A DNA stretch of 64,000 nt from an uncultured Pelagibacteraceae bacterium (GCA_902616725.1 CACMTZ010000004.1:141289-205288), one strand, 5' to 3'. Shown: positions 27,675 to 37,705, numbered from the stretch's first letter. Notes: generated from the letters alone by a model not told the origin. Made by a program: numbers and translations.

Positions 27675-28085
27675 ATGAAAATTATATTAATAATGGGTTT
27701 ACCAGGCTCAGGAAAGACAACATTAGCCTCTTATTTAGTACCTTTATTGAAAGCAAAATGGCTCAATGCAGATGAAGTAAGAAAAGAGGCAAACGACTGG
27801 GATTTTTCTCCAAGAGGAAGAACAAGACAAGCAAAAAGAATGTGGAGCAAAGCTGAAGAATATAGGAGTCAAGGACATCACGTAGTAGCTGATTTTGTTT
27901 GTCCAACACCAGAGGCCAGAAGCTTATTTCCCTCAGATTATGTTATTTGGGTTGATACTATTAAAGAGGGTAGGTTTGATGATACTAATAAGATGTTTGT
28001 CAAACCGAACAAGTATAACTTTCATGTTACTACACAAGATGCTAAAAATTGGGCACCAAAAATATATAAGGACATAATTAAATGA
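27675..28085 (+). CDS. Adenylylsulfate-kinase-like P-loop kinase
   Basis: A 136-residue P-loop NTPase with Walker A GLPGSGKTT at 8-16 and the APS-kinase-like early segment LNADEVRKEANDWDFS and later RQAKRM..EEYRSQGHHVVADFVCPTPE. It is shorter than genuine CysC (~190 residues), and no ATP sulfurylase is nearby, so the phosphate acceptor is uncertain. It overlaps the next gene by four bases (ATGA), making a coupled kinase/nucleotidyltransferase pair. This pairing suggests sequential phosphorylation and nucleotide transfer to a small molecule. Confidence 0.7.
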   Translation: MKIILIMGLPGSGKTTLASYLVPLLKAKWLNADEVRKEANDWDFSPRGRTRQAKRMWSKAEEYRSQGHHVVADFVCPTPEARSLFPSDYVIWVDTIKEGRFDDTNKMFVKPNKYNFHVTTQDAKNWAPKIYKDIIK

Positions 28086-28456
28086 CTTATCAATGGGATA
28101 ATAAAAAGCCAACAGCTCAAATGTTAGGAAGATGGCAGCCATTTCACGATGGTCATTACACCTTATTTAAAGAAATTATCAAAAAAACCGGACAAGTTTG
28201 TATTCAAATAAGAGATGTACAAGGAGTAGATGATAATCCTTTCGATTTTGATACAGTTAAAAAAAATATAGAAGATAGACTTAATCCTGAGTTTGAGGGT
28301 CGTTTTAAAATTATATTAGTCCCTAATATTACAAATATTTGTTATGGTAGAGGGGTTGGTTACAAAATTGAAGAGATAGTGTTGTCAGAAGAAATACAAA
28401 AAATATCGGCAACGAAGATAAGAGCCAAAATGCGAGAAGAAGGCAAACTAAAATAG
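28082..28456 (+). CDS. Nucleotidyltransferase (cytidylyltransferase-like) superfamily protein
   Basis: A 124-residue protein with both hallmarks of the HxGH nucleotidyltransferase fold: GRWQPFHDGH at 16-25, in which HDGH is the catalytic motif, and ISATKIR at 108-114, the C-terminal substrate/phosphate loop. It would transfer AMP or CMP from a nucleotide to a phosphorylated substrate. Its small size indicates only the catalytic domain. Coupled to the kinase before it by an ATGA overlap. The natural substrate is unknown. Confidence 0.75.
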   Translation: MTYQWDNKKPTAQMLGRWQPFHDGHYTLFKEIIKKTGQVCIQIRDVQGVDDNPFDFDTVKKNIEDRLNPEFEGRFKIILVPNITNICYGRGVGYKIEEIVLSEEIQKISATKIRAKMREEGKLK

Positions 28457-28464
28457 AATTTTTG

Positions 28465-29238
28465 ATGAATATATTAGTGAAGAACTTATCTGGTGGTATA
28501 TCTATAGTTCAAATTAATGATCCTAAAACATATAATTCATTATCTTTTAAAACTTTAAATGATCTAATTAAAGTTCTAAAAAAACTTGATCAAGACAAAA
28601 AAACAAAAGTAATCATTATAGAAGGTGCTGGAAAAGGTTTTAGTGCGGGTCATAACCTTACAGAAGTAAAAAGTTTAAAGGTAAGAAACAAATATCAAAA
28701 ATTATTTAATCTGTGTTCTAAGTTAATGCTTCAAATAGTTGAAGGCAATAAGCCAGTCATTGCTAAAGTGCATGGTGCAGCCTATGCAGCTGGTTGTCAG
28801 TTAGTTGCTAGTTGTGATTTAGCTTATAGTACTAAAGATGCATTATTTGCAACACCTGGCGTAAATATTGGATTATTTTGTAGTACGCCAATGGTTGCTG
28901 TAAGTAGAAAAATAAATAAAAAACCAATGATGAAAATGTTACTTACAGGCGAGCCAATCAAAGCAAATTTTGCAAAAGAAATTGGTTTAATAAATGATTG
29001 TTTTTCAAAATCTAAATTAAATAACGAGGTTTTAAAAATTGCAAAAAAGATTGCATCTAAATCAAATTTAACAATTAAAATTGGTAAACGAACATTTTAT
29101 AAACAATTAGAGATGCCCCTTCGAAAAGCGTATGCTCATACTAGCAAAATGATGACAGTAAATATGATGGCCCTGGATGCTAAAGAGGGAATTTCAGCTT
29201 TTTTGGAAAAAAGAAAGCCCAAATGGAAAAATAGATAA
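28465..29238 (+). CDS. Enoyl-CoA hydratase/isomerase family protein
   Basis: A 257-residue crotonase-fold enzyme from the ATG at 28465 (an in-frame TTG lies three bases upstream). It has the first oxyanion-hole segment GKGFSAGHNLTEV and the second GAAYAAGCQLVASCDLAY, with CDLAYSTKDALFATPGVNIGL after it. The Glu at the second catalytic position of hydratases is not obvious, so it may be an isomerase or hydrolase of the same superfamily. Its TAA overlaps the following small gene's ATG (TAATG). Confidence 0.83.
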   Translation: MNILVKNLSGGISIVQINDPKTYNSLSFKTLNDLIKVLKKLDQDKKTKVIIIEGAGKGFSAGHNLTEVKSLKVRNKYQKLFNLCSKLMLQIVEGNKPVIAKVHGAAYAAGCQLVASCDLAYSTKDALFATPGVNIGLFCSTPMVAVSRKINKKPMMKMLLTGEPIKANFAKEIGLINDCFSKSKLNNEVLKIAKKIASKSNLTIKIGKRTFYKQLEMPLRKAYAHTSKMMTVNMMALDAKEGISAFLEKRKPKWKNR

Positions 29239-29423
29239 TGAAAAAAAATATTTTACTTATTTTTTTTTTAATAATTGGAATAATTATTATCTATAACTTT
29301 AGAGGCCATAATCAAAATAAAGCAATTGAAGCATGCATTGCTGGGAGTAAAAAGTTAGACACCCCTATGACAGTTGAAGAAGCTAAAGAGTTCTGTAAGC
29401 AAAAAATCCAAAATAAACAATGA
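29238..29423 (+). CDS. Small exported or membrane-anchored protein
   Basis: A 61-residue protein. A hydrophobic segment at about 5-21 (LLIFFLIIGIIIIY) acts as an anchor or uncleaved signal, followed by a ~38-residue periplasmic part with two Cys (ACIAGSKK and EFCKQK) that could form a disulfide. Family unknown. It is joined by overlaps to the genes on both sides, which supports its reality. Confidence 0.6.
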   Translation: MKKNILLIFFLIIGIIIIYNFRGHNQNKAIEACIAGSKKLDTPMTVEEAKEFCKQKIQNKQ

Positions 29424-29854
29424 GTGATATAAAAGAAATCCTTTCAAAATATAAAAAGATCGCAATGGTTGGAGTGAGCAATGATCCTACAAAAGCATCA
29501 ACCATTGTCATGAAATATATGCAGAAATATGGTTTTAAAGTTTACCCTGTAAATCCTAAAGCTGAAGGTCAAAAAATTTTAGGAGAAGACGTGTGTGGTA
29601 AAATTACCGATATTAAAGACAAAGTGGATATAGTAAATGTATTCAGACCTTCAAAAGAAGCTTTAGATATTGCAAAAGATGCAATTAATATTAAAGCAAA
29701 AGTTTTGTGGTTACAGCTTGGAATTAAAAATGAACAAGCAAAAAAATTAGTTATTAAAAACAAAATTGAATATATCGAGGATAGATGTACCAAAATGGAA
29801 TATCAAAAACATTTCTTAAAAATACGTCAAGCCTTTCCTGTTCTACAAGACTAA
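29420..29854 (+). CDS. CoA-binding domain protein (YccU/YneT type)
   Basis: A 144-residue Rossmann-fold protein of the single-domain CoA_binding family. It has IAMVGVSNDPTKAST near the start, YGFKVYPVNPKA, VDIVNVFRPS and the terminal DRCTKMEYQKH. These proteins bind coenzyme A or a nucleotide; their physiological role is unclear, with proposed links to protein CoAlation or acyl-CoA sensing. It follows an enoyl-CoA hydratase, which fits acyl-CoA metabolism. Confidence 0.82.
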   Translation: MSDIKEILSKYKKIAMVGVSNDPTKASTIVMKYMQKYGFKVYPVNPKAEGQKILGEDVCGKITDIKDKVDIVNVFRPSKEALDIAKDAINIKAKVLWLQLGIKNEQAKKLVIKNKIEYIEDRCTKMEYQKHFLKIRQAFPVLQD

Positions 29855-29873
29855 AATCAATAATTTTTAGAAA

Positions 29874-30347
29874 ATGATAAAAAAAATTCAAATAATATCA
29901 AACGCTCTTTTTATTTTTTTTATTTTTATAACAATAGCAAAGGCAGAATTACTAAAACCCAATAGTGACATCAAACCTGATAGAGTTATAGAAATTCAAT
30001 TATCAGGACTTCAAAATAATGACCTTATTTATAAGGATAGCGGCATAGAGCAGACTTGGAACTTTGCTCATCCTAACAATAAAAAAGTTACTGGACCTTT
30101 AGATAAATTTAAAAGAATGATTAAAGGAGATTCTTATCAAATGATGATCAATCACTTAAGTCACACCATAACAAAGCTTGGAAGTGGTGAAAATTGGGCT
30201 CAATTTGAAGTGATCCTTTTAGATAAAGATAAAATTTATCATAAGTTTAACTGGCAAGTTGAAAAGTATGAAACAGATGGTCCACTAAAAGATTGCTGGC
30301 TAACAACCATGGTCTCCAGCCCAATCCCATTAGGGAGCTCCATATGA
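29874..30347 (+). CDS. Exported DUF4864-like protein
   Basis: A 157-residue protein with a signal peptide (cleavage likely after IAKA, ~residue 24). The mature part contains PDRVIEIQLSGLQNND, GIEQTWNFAHP and FKRMIKGDSYQMM, which resemble the DUF4864 family from memory; the fold is SnoaL/NTF2-like and the function undefined. It stands about 50 bases upstream of the dimethylglycine dehydrogenase gene. Confidence 0.6.
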   Translation: MIKKIQIISNALFIFFIFITIAKAELLKPNSDIKPDRVIEIQLSGLQNNDLIYKDSGIEQTWNFAHPNNKKVTGPLDKFKRMIKGDSYQMMINHLSHTITKLGSGENWAQFEVILLDKDKIYHKFNWQVEKYETDGPLKDCWLTTMVSSPIPLGSSI

Positions 30348-30401
30348 TTAAAAATGACAATTTTGTTTCGTTATGAATAAAAATTTAGTAGGAATCCTTT
30401 A

Positions 30402-32834
30402 ATGAAATCAAAAACTAAAGTTGTCGTAGTTGGCGGTGGTGTCGTTGGAGTAAGTGCTCTTTATCATTTAGCAAAAAAAGGCTGGTCTGATGTTGTTTTA
30501 GTTGAGAGAAAAGAACTTACATCTGGATCAACTTGGCATGCAGCAGGATTACTTCCGCTGTTTAATATGAGTTACTCAGTTGGTCAATTGCACAAGTATG
30601 CAGTAAATCTTTATAAAACATTAGAGGAAGAGACTGGAAAAAATGTTGGCTTTAGTGTTGTTTCAAATATTCGTTTAGCAAGTACAAAAGACAGAATGGA
30701 TGAATATCATCAGTATGCTGGTGTTGCTAAAACAATTGGAGTTGATGTAAAATTTTTAACACCACAACAAGTAAAAGAAATTTGGCCTTTATGTCATACC
30801 GATGATTTAATTGGCGCAATTCAACATCCTGAGGATGGATACATTCAGCCAGCTGATTTAACACAAGCTTTAGCTGCAGGTGCAAGAAATAGAGGAGCCG
30901 AGATTTATAGAAATACGGCTGTTACAGCAATCAGACAAACAAAAAGTGGCTGGGTAGTTGAGACAGATAAAGGTTCAATTGAATGTGAACATGTTATTTC
31001 TTGCTCAGGAAATTTTGCGCGTCAAACAGGTGAAATGGTTGGATTAGACATTCCAGTAATACCTGTTGAACATCAATATATTGTTACAGAGCCACATCCA
31101 GAAATTCAAAAAAGAAAAAAAGCAGGATTGCCTGAGATGGGAGTCTTAAGAGATAGTGATAGCAGATGGTATATGAGAGAAGAGGCGGGAGGATTAATAT
31201 TAGGTCCTTATGAAGATGGTGCTCCAGCTTGTTATGTTGAAGGACCTTCAAAAGATTCTGAGTACGAATTGTTCCAAGAAGATTTAGATCGATTGGCACC
31301 TCATATTGAAGGTGCTATTCATAGAGTTCCTGCTTTTGGTGAAGTGGGAGTTAAAAAAGTTTACAATGGAGCAATTTGCTATACCCCCGATGGTAATCCG
31401 ATAGTTGGTCCAGCTTGGGGATTAAAAAATTTTTGGATTAATGAAGGTCATAGTTTTGGTATAACAGCTGCTGGTGGAGCAGGCTGGCAACTAGCAGAGT
31501 GGATTGTTGATGGAGAACCAACAATTGATATGCTTGGTGTTGAGCCAAGACGATATGGAAATTACGCAACCAAATCTTATTTAAAAGCAAAAAATGAAGA
31601 AGCTTATAGCCATGTTTTTATTGTTCATTATCCTGATGAAGAAAGACCAGCTGCAAGACCATTAAGAACATCTCCATGTTATGAAAGAATGAAAGATTTA
31701 GGTGCTGTGTTTGGTCAAAAGTTTGGATGGGAGAGACCCAATTTTTTTGCGACAGATGGTATGGAGCAAAAAGATGATTGGTCATTTAGAAGATCAAAAT
31801 GGTTTGATGCAATTAAGAAAGAGTGTCAGAATGTAAAAGAAAATGTTGGTCTATTAGATATGACGGCATTTGCTAAATGTCGAATTAAAGGTCCTAAAGC
31901 TGAGGAATTTTTAGATTATTTAGTTGCAAATAAACTTCCAAAAAAAATTGGCAGAATAAATCTATGTCATGCTCTTAATACAAAAGGTGGAGTTCATTCA
32001 GAATTTACAATCATGAAAGAGACTGAAAATAGCTATTACCTTGTATCAGCAGGTGCAAATCTAAGACTAGATCATGATTGGATACAAAAGTGGATGCCAA
32101 CTGATGGATCAGTGATATTTGAAGATTTAACTAATAGTACAGGGGTACTTGTTGTAGCCGGACCGAAAGCAAGACAATTGATGCAAAAAGTTTCTACAGA
32201 TGATTTTTCCAATGAAAACTTTAAATGGTTAACAGCTAAAAATGTTAATGTTGGTTATGCTCCAGTAAATGCAATGCGAGTAAACTTTGTTGGAGAATTA
32301 GGCTGGGAATTACATCATCCAATTGAGTATCAAAATCATATTTTTGATAAATTAATGGAAGCTGGAAAAGATTTAGGACTGAAACCTTTTGGAATCAGAG
32401 CAATGAATAGTTTGAGAATTGAAAAATCTTACAAATTAGTCGGAACAGAATTATCGATTGAATATTCTCCATACGAGTCAGGCTTAGATAGGTTTGTCCA
32501 TCCAAATAAAGGAAATTTCATAGGTCTCGAAGCATTAAATAAGTGGAGAGAAAAAGGTTTTGATAATAAATTAGTTACTCTCGAAGTTCATAATACTACT
32601 GACTCAGATGTATTAGGCAATAATCCAATCTATAAAGATGACAAAGTTGTTGGAAGAGCGACAGGTGGTGAATATGGATTTAGATTAGATAAGTCAATTG
32701 CATTAGCAATGGTAAAACCAGACTTGGCTAACGTTGGTGAAAAACTTAAGGTTGATATTTTAGGTAAGATGTATGAAGCTACAATATTAGACGAAAGTCC
32801 TTATGACGCTGAAAATAAATTATTGAGAGCTTAA
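30402..32834 (+). CDS. Dimethylglycine/sarcosine dehydrogenase-like flavoprotein
   Basis: An 810-residue cytosolic flavoprotein fused to a THF-binding domain. N-terminal FAD-binding GGGVVG near 11-16; then SGSTWHAAG, whose His is the site of covalent FAD attachment in the DMGDH/sarcosine dehydrogenase family. A central FAO_M-like region leads to the C-terminal GcvT domain from about residue 430 on ([36 protein letters not shown]). It would oxidatively demethylate dimethylglycine (or a similar N-methyl amino acid), placing the carbon on THF and electrons on ETF. The last base of its stop is the first base of etfB, which strongly supports that electron route. Exact substrate is inferred. Confidence 0.82.
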   Translation: MKSKTKVVVVGGGVVGVSALYHLAKKGWSDVVLVERKELTSGSTWHAAGLLPLFNMSYSVGQLHKYAVNLYKTLEEETGKNVGFSVVSNIRLASTKDRMDEYHQYAGVAKTIGVDVKFLTPQQVKEIWPLCHTDDLIGAIQHPEDGYIQPADLTQALAAGARNRGAEIYRNTAVTAIRQTKSGWVVETDKGSIECEHVISCSGNFARQTGEMVGLDIPVIPVEHQYIVTEPHPEIQKRKKAGLPEMGVLRDSDSRWYMREEAGGLILGPYEDGAPACYVEGPSKDSEYELFQEDLDRLAPHIEGAIHRVPAFGEVGVKKVYNGAICYTPDGNPIVGPAWGLKNFWINEGHSFGITAAGGAGWQLAEWIVDGEPTIDMLGVEPRRYGNYATKSYLKAKNEEAYSHVFIVHYPDEERPAARPLRTSPCYERMKDLGAVFGQKFGWERPNFFATDGMEQKDDWSFRRSKWFDAIKKECQNVKENVGLLDMTAFAKCRIKGPKAEEFLDYLVANKLPKKIGRINLCHALNTKGGVHSEFTIMKETENSYYLVSAGANLRLDHDWIQKWMPTDGSVIFEDLTNSTGVLVVAGPKARQLMQKVSTDDFSNENFKWLTAKNVNVGYAPVNAMRVNFVGELGWELHHPIEYQNHIFDKLMEAGKDLGLKPFGIRAMNSLRIEKSYKLVGTELSIEYSPYESGLDRFVHPNKGNFIGLEALNKWREKGFDNKLVTLEVHNTTDSDVLGNNPIYKDDKVVGRATGGEYGFRLDKSIALAMVKPDLANVGEKLKVDILGKMYEATILDESPYDAENKLLRA

Positions 32835-33583
32835 TGAAAATTTTAGTCGCAGTAAAAAGAGTAATTGATTACAACGTACAAATCAGAGTTAAAGAAGATA
32901 ACACAGGTGTTGTTACTGACAATGTTAAAATGTCTACTAATCCACCTGACGATAATGCAATCGAAGAAGCCGTAAAAATTAAAGAAGCTGGTAAAGCAAC
33001 AGAAGTCGTTGCAGTAAGTATTGGTGAAGAGAAAGCTCAAGAAACAGTTCGTAAAGCTCTAGCAGTTGGGGCAGATAGAGGAATACTTGTTAAGACAGAT
33101 GGTATAATTGAACCGCTCGCTGTTTCAAAATTGTTACAAAAAATTGTTGAAAAAGAAAAACCAGATTTAGTTTTTATGGGCAAACAAGCAATTGATGATG
33201 ATTGTAATCAAACAGGTCAAATGTTAAGTGCGCTTTTAAATTGGCCTCAAGCAACTTTTGCATCTAAAATTGAAATTAAAGATGGTAAATTAGAAGTTAC
33301 TAGAGAGATAGATGAAGGTTTAGAAACAATTGAAATTAACGTACCAGCAATAGTAACTTGTGACTTGAGATTAAACGAACCAAGGTATGCCTCATTACCA
33401 AATATAATGAAAGCAAAGAAAAAACCTATTGAACAATTGAATGCGTCAGATTTAGGGGTAGATATAACTCCTAGAATCGAGCAAGTTAAAGTTGAAGAAC
33501 CACCAAAGAGAAAAGCTGGAATAAAAGTTTCAAGTGTTGCTGAGTTGGTTCAAAAATTAAAGAATGAAGCTAAGGTAATATAA
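32834..33583 (+). CDS. etfB: Electron transfer flavoprotein, beta subunit
   Basis: A 249-residue ETF beta subunit of normal size. It has [18 protein letters not shown] at the start, the [19 protein letters not shown] block and the ADIGV-like C-terminal segment with AMP-binding [11 protein letters not shown]. It forms a heterodimer with EtfA and accepts electrons from the dehydrogenase encoded directly upstream. It overlaps both neighbours by one base (TAATG). Confidence 0.95.
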   Translation: MKILVAVKRVIDYNVQIRVKEDNTGVVTDNVKMSTNPPDDNAIEEAVKIKEAGKATEVVAVSIGEEKAQETVRKALAVGADRGILVKTDGIIEPLAVSKLLQKIVEKEKPDLVFMGKQAIDDDCNQTGQMLSALLNWPQATFASKIEIKDGKLEVTREIDEGLETIEINVPAIVTCDLRLNEPRYASLPNIMKAKKKPIEQLNASDLGVDITPRIEQVKVEEPPKRKAGIKVSSVAELVQKLKNEAKVI

Positions 33584-34536
33584 TGTCAGTTTTATTAATT
33601 GCAGAACACAATAATAAAGAGTTAAAGCCATTTACTCTGAATGCAAGTACAGCAGCTTCTCAAATTGATAGTGATGTTCATGCAGTGATTATTGGACATA
33701 ATTGTAATGAAGCTGCAAAAGCGCTTTCAGAATTACCATTAATTAAAAAGGTCATTCAAGTTGAAGCTGCTCATTATGAAAACTTTGTTGCTGAAAATTT
33801 TGCGCCAGTAATTGTAAAATTGGCTGAAAACTATTCGCATATTATCAGTTCAGCAAATACTTTTGGCAAAAATTTAATGCCAAGAATTGCTGCTGCTTTA
33901 GATACATCGCAAATAAGTGATATTATCAAAGTTATTGCGCCTGATACTTTTTTAAGACCAATTTATGCAGGAAATGCTTTTGCAACTGTTAAAAGCAAGG
34001 ATGCAAAAAAATGTGTAACCATTAGACCTACATCTTTTGATTCATGTGAAAGTTCAGGTGGATCAGCTCCTATAGAAAAAGCAGATCCTGGTGAAGAATT
34101 TGCAAAAACAAAATTTATCAAAAGAGAAGAAGTCAAATCAGACAGACCTGAACTTGGTACGGCAAGAGTTGTTGTTTCTGGTGGAAGAGGAATGCAGAGT
34201 GGTGATAACTTTAAATTAATTACTTCTTTAGCTGATAAATTAAATGCAGCTATCGGAGCCTCAAGAGCCGCAGTTGATGCAGGATATATAAGTAATGATC
34301 ATCAGGTTGGTCAAACTGGAAAAGTTGTTGTTCCTGATTTGTATATCGCTGTCGGTATCTCAGGTGCTATTCAACATTTAGCTGGCATGAAGGAAAGTAA
34401 AGTGATCGTGGCGATCAATAAAGATGGTGAAGCACCAATTTTTAGTGTCGCAGATTATGGACTTGAAGCTGATCTTTTTGAGGCAGTTCCTCAGTTCTTA
34501 GAGGAATTGAACAAATTAAACACTATACAAAAATAA
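33583..34536 (+). CDS. etfA: Electron transfer flavoprotein, alpha subunit
   Basis: A 317-residue FAD-carrying subunit. The C-terminal FAD-binding domain is typical: VVSGGRGMQSG, GASRAAVDAGY, HQVGQTGKVV, ISGAIQHLAGM and the closing NKDGEAPIFSVADYGL. It passes electrons to the quinone oxidoreductase encoded 22 bases downstream. Confidence 0.95.
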   Translation: MSVLLIAEHNNKELKPFTLNASTAASQIDSDVHAVIIGHNCNEAAKALSELPLIKKVIQVEAAHYENFVAENFAPVIVKLAENYSHIISSANTFGKNLMPRIAAALDTSQISDIIKVIAPDTFLRPIYAGNAFATVKSKDAKKCVTIRPTSFDSCESSGGSAPIEKADPGEEFAKTKFIKREEVKSDRPELGTARVVVSGGRGMQSGDNFKLITSLADKLNAAIGASRAAVDAGYISNDHQVGQTGKVVVPDLYIAVGISGAIQHLAGMKESKVIVAINKDGEAPIFSVADYGLEADLFEAVPQFLEELNKLNTIQK

Positions 34537-34558
34537 TATAATCTGTAAAAAATTGAGT

Positions 34559-36178
34559 ATGTCCAGAGAGACAATGGAATATGATGTAGTTATTGTAGGT
34601 GGGGGTCCATCAGGACTAGCCACAGCTATTAGATTAAAACAACTTAATTCAGAATTAAATATTTGTTTGTTAGAAAAAGCATCTGAAATAGGTGCACACA
34701 TATTAAGTGGAAATGTTTTTGAAACAAGAGCTTTAGATGAATTAATCTCTGGTTGGAAAGAACTAGATACACCTATCAAAACTAAAGTCACTAAAGAAAA
34801 ATTTTTATTTTTAGGAAAGAATAAATCACTAAGCTGGCCAACTTGGTTGCTTCCAGCAGTTCAAAAAAATCATAAAAATTATATTATAAGCCTTGCAAAC
34901 TTATGCCGATGGCTCGCAGAACAAGCTGAGGCACTAGGTGTTGAAATTTTTCCAGGATTTCCGGCAAGTGAAGTATTATATAATGATGACGGCTCTGTTA
35001 AAGGAGTTGCAACTCAAGATATGGGTTTAGATAAAGAAGGAAATAAAAAAGATAGTTATGAGCCTGGTATTGATCTTATTGGTAAAGTAACTGTTTTTGC
35101 AGAAGGCTGTAGGGGTCATTTGGGTAAACAATTAATTAACAAGTTTGAATTAGATAAAGGAAAAGATCCTCAACAATATGGAATTGGTTTTAAAGAAATT
35201 TGGGAAATAGATGAAAAAAATCATGAAGAGGGGATGGTCATGCATACAGCTGGTTGGCCATTAGATAAAAACACTTATGGTGGAAGTTTTATATATCACG
35301 CTGAGAACAAACAAGTTTTCTTAGGTTATGTGATTGGATTAGATTATAAAAATCCTCACTTATCTCCTTTTGATGAATTTCAAAGATTTAAAACTCATCC
35401 AGCAATTAGAAAAATTATTGAAGGTGGAAAAAGAATTTCTTATGGAGCGAGAGCTTTAATTGAAGGTGGTTTTCAAAGTTTACCGAGAATGTTTATGCCT
35501 GGAGCATTACTTGTTGGATGTGACGCGGGTACGCTTAATATGCCCAAGATAAAAGGCTCGCATACAGCCATGAAAAGTGGAATGATAGCTGCTGAAACTA
35601 TTGATGAGCATTTTAAATTGAAAAAAGATTTGTCGATCTTTGAGGAAAAGTTCAAAAATAGCTGGGTTTATGACGAGCTTTATAAGGCTAGAAATGTCAA
35701 ACCAAGTTTTAGTTGGGGCCTTATTTTGGGTATTATTTTTACAGGAATAGATCAAATTTTATTTAGAGGTAGAATGCCATTTACCTTAAAACATAAACAT
35801 GCTGATCACGAAACACTTAAGCCAGCAAATGAAATGCCTAAAATTGAATACCCAAAACCTGATAATATCATCACTTTTGATAAAACAAGCTCGGTCTATT
35901 TAACTGGAACAAATCACGCTGATAATCAACCGGTGCATTTGAAATTGAAAGATCCAAATTTGCCAATTAGTTATACGTTAGAAAAATTTGATGAACCTGC
36001 TCAAAGATATTGCCCAGTTGGAGTTTATGAGGTTCAAAATGAAAACAATGTCCAAAAGTTTGTGATCAATTCTCAAAATTGTATTCATTGTAAAACTTGT
36101 GATATTAAAGAGCCATCGCAAAATATTACTTGGGTTACCCCAGAAGGTGGTGGTGGACCTAAGTATGGTAATATGTAA
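34559..36178 (+). CDS. Electron transfer flavoprotein--ubiquinone oxidoreductase
   Basis: A ~539-residue membrane-associated FAD/4Fe-4S protein. The FAD-binding VGGGPSGLAT lies near 12-21, and the C-terminal ferredoxin-like region has four Cys: one in RYCPVGVYE and three in NCIHCKTC, which bind the iron-sulfur cluster. It reoxidises ETF and reduces ubiquinone. The ATG at 34559 is preferred; an in-frame TTG lies two codons upstream and the Met at 34574 begins the core. Together with the three genes before it, it forms a complete electron path from methylated-amine oxidation to the respiratory chain. Confidence 0.95.
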   Translation: MSRETMEYDVVIVGGGPSGLATAIRLKQLNSELNICLLEKASEIGAHILSGNVFETRALDELISGWKELDTPIKTKVTKEKFLFLGKNKSLSWPTWLLPAVQKNHKNYIISLANLCRWLAEQAEALGVEIFPGFPASEVLYNDDGSVKGVATQDMGLDKEGNKKDSYEPGIDLIGKVTVFAEGCRGHLGKQLINKFELDKGKDPQQYGIGFKEIWEIDEKNHEEGMVMHTAGWPLDKNTYGGSFIYHAENKQVFLGYVIGLDYKNPHLSPFDEFQRFKTHPAIRKIIEGGKRISYGARALIEGGFQSLPRMFMPGALLVGCDAGTLNMPKIKGSHTAMKSGMIAAETIDEHFKLKKDLSIFEEKFKNSWVYDELYKARNVKPSFSWGLILGIIFTGIDQILFRGRMPFTLKHKHADHETLKPANEMPKIEYPKPDNIITFDKTSSVYLTGTNHADNQPVHLKLKDPNLPISYTLEKFDEPAQRYCPVGVYEVQNENNVQKFVINSQNCIHCKTCDIKEPSQNITWVTPEGGGGPKYGNM

Positions 36179-36553
36179 TTAAGATAGATCTATTGCAAAT
36201 TTCTTTAAAGTTTCGATTGGTAAAATTTTAAGTGTGTTTTCATGAGTGCTCTTTAAAAATATTGGACAACCTTTACCAGCTTCTACTGCACGAGCATACC
36301 AAGTAGCACAAACACACCATCCATCACCATCTTTTAAGCCGGGAAATCCAAATTCAGGGTGTGGGGTAATTAAATCATTCCCAGCTTGTTTACACCACTC
36401 TAAAAATTCCGTTGTAACTTTTGCACAAACTGTGTGTAAACCATGATCATTTTCATCAGTATTACAACAGCCATCTCGATACCAACCTGTTAAAGGATCT
36501 AGAGAACATTCCTCTAACTTTTCACCGAGAACATTTTTTTGAATTTTATCCAT
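36179..36553 (-). CDS. DUF2237 family protein
   Basis: A 124-residue protein from the Met at 36553 (an alternative start lies nine codons upstream, inside the next gene). It matches the DUF2237 family through the segments NVLGEKLEECS, GWYRDGCCNTDENDHGLHTVCA, PEFGFPGLKDGDGWCVCA and THENTL. Function is unknown; seven conserved-type Cys suggest disulfides or metal binding. It overlaps the preceding 2OG-oxygenase gene by eight bases. Confidence 0.85.
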   Translation of the reverse strand: MDKIQKNVLGEKLEECSLDPLTGWYRDGCCNTDENDHGLHTVCAKVTTEFLEWCKQAGNDLITPHPEFGFPGLKDGDGWCVCATWYARAVEAGKGCPIFLKSTHENTLKILPIETLKKFAIDLS

Positions 36554-37154
36554 AGAAAACATTAAATGTTTTTTTATCAATATCTAAATTAAATGAAAAA
36601 GATCTTCTCTCACCCTCTCTTTTAAAAGGATAAGCAGTATGCATTAAATAATTTGGAAATATAACCATATCACCAACTTTAGGATTGTGATTATGTAAAC
36701 TATTACTTAAAAAAGATTTTGAACCATGTATAAAATCTATAGTCCCGTTTGTTTTAAGTCTTTTTGTCCCTTTAGTAATATTTTTTGGTATCTTTAAATA
36801 GCCAACTCCTGAGATATTGCCATTATGAAAATGAACAGGGTTATATTCATTCTTATATTGCCTTACTACCCAAAAACTTTTTAAATTCATTTTTTTTACA
36901 TTCTTGTTGGTACATTGCTTGATATATTTTTTCACATTTAATTTAATGAATTTCAGAATATGTTTATTTACAAATTTATTTGATAATCTTATCTCTTGTT
37001 TTACTTGACCAACAAGTTCTTTAGAATAATCACTTTTTTTTGATCTAGATTTATTATTTACAATCAAATCCACTTCTTTATTTATTTTATTTATTATTTT
37101 TTTTGGAATTTTAGTTATAGCAATCTTAGGACCAAAAGGATTAAATACTCTCAT
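36546..37154 (-). CDS. Putative 2-oxoglutarate/Fe(II)-dependent oxygenase
   Basis: A 202-residue protein from the Met at 37154 (MRVFNPFGP), preferred because the longer frame would run into hisI. It has the features of a small 2OG-Fe(II) oxygenase: VHFHNGNISGVGYL, carrying the first iron His, and a late HTAYPFKREGERRSFSFNLD, carrying the second His and an Arg for 2-oxoglutarate. It is unusually rich in Lys and Asn. Substrate unknown. It is read between hisI and the DUF2237 gene as one unit. Confidence 0.68.
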   Translation of the reverse strand: MRVFNPFGPKIAITKIPKKIINKINKEVDLIVNNKSRSKKSDYSKELVGQVKQEIRLSNKFVNKHILKFIKLNVKKYIKQCTNKNVKKMNLKSFWVVRQYKNEYNPVHFHNGNISGVGYLKIPKNITKGTKRLKTNGTIDFIHGSKSFLSNSLHNHNPKVGDMVIFPNYLMHTAYPFKREGERRSFSFNLDIDKKTFNVFYG

Positions 37155-37161
37155 GGTAATA

Positions 37162-37629
37162 TTAAATTTTAGTTGGATTCGGTTGGCCCTTATAAACTTT
37201 TTCAGGGTCAAATTTTTTTTCTTTTTCCGTAAATTTCATCTGTACTTCTCGTCCATTTTCAATTGGTCCAAGTGGAATAGATCTATAAAAACAAGATCGA
37301 TAACCAACATGACAGCTAGCGCCATCACCAATATCAACAGTTAACCAAACAGAATCTTGGTCATCGTCAATTTTTATTTCAGTTACTTTTTGAACAAAAC
37401 CACTTGTTTTACCTTTATGCCAGATAGCTTTTCTTGATCTGCTGTAATAATGAGCCTCTTTTGTTTCGATAGTTTTTTTTAACGCTTCAACATTCATATA
37501 ACCATGCATTAAAATTTCTTTTGTTTGAGAACACATTGTAATAACAGGGATTAATCCATCATTATCAAATTTAGGAGAAAGTAGATTCCCCTCTTCAATT
37601 TCGAGCACATTTTCTCTTTTTTTGAACAT
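37162..37629 (-). CDS. hisI: Phosphoribosyl-AMP cyclohydrolase
   Basis: A 155-residue HisI of histidine synthesis, which opens the adenine ring of phosphoribosyl-AMP. The zinc and active-site segments are VITMCSQTKEILMHGYMN, the HYYSRSRKAIWHKG block and the terminal DIGDGASCHVGYRSCFYR with its Cys ligands. HisE is not fused. It stands away from any other his gene, as is usual for small dispersed genomes. It starts near the divergent folE gene. Confidence 0.93.
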   Translation of the reverse strand: MFKKRENVLEIEEGNLLSPKFDNDGLIPVITMCSQTKEILMHGYMNVEALKKTIETKEAHYYSRSRKAIWHKGKTSGFVQKVTEIKIDDDQDSVWLTVDIGDGASCHVGYRSCFYRSIPLGPIENGREVQMKFTEKEKKFDPEKVYKGQPNPTKI

Positions 37630-37705
37630 ATTCGGTGATTATGTAGCACATATCTCGATATATTAAATATTTTAAAAATACGCATTTATAGGTATAAAAC
37701 CCACC

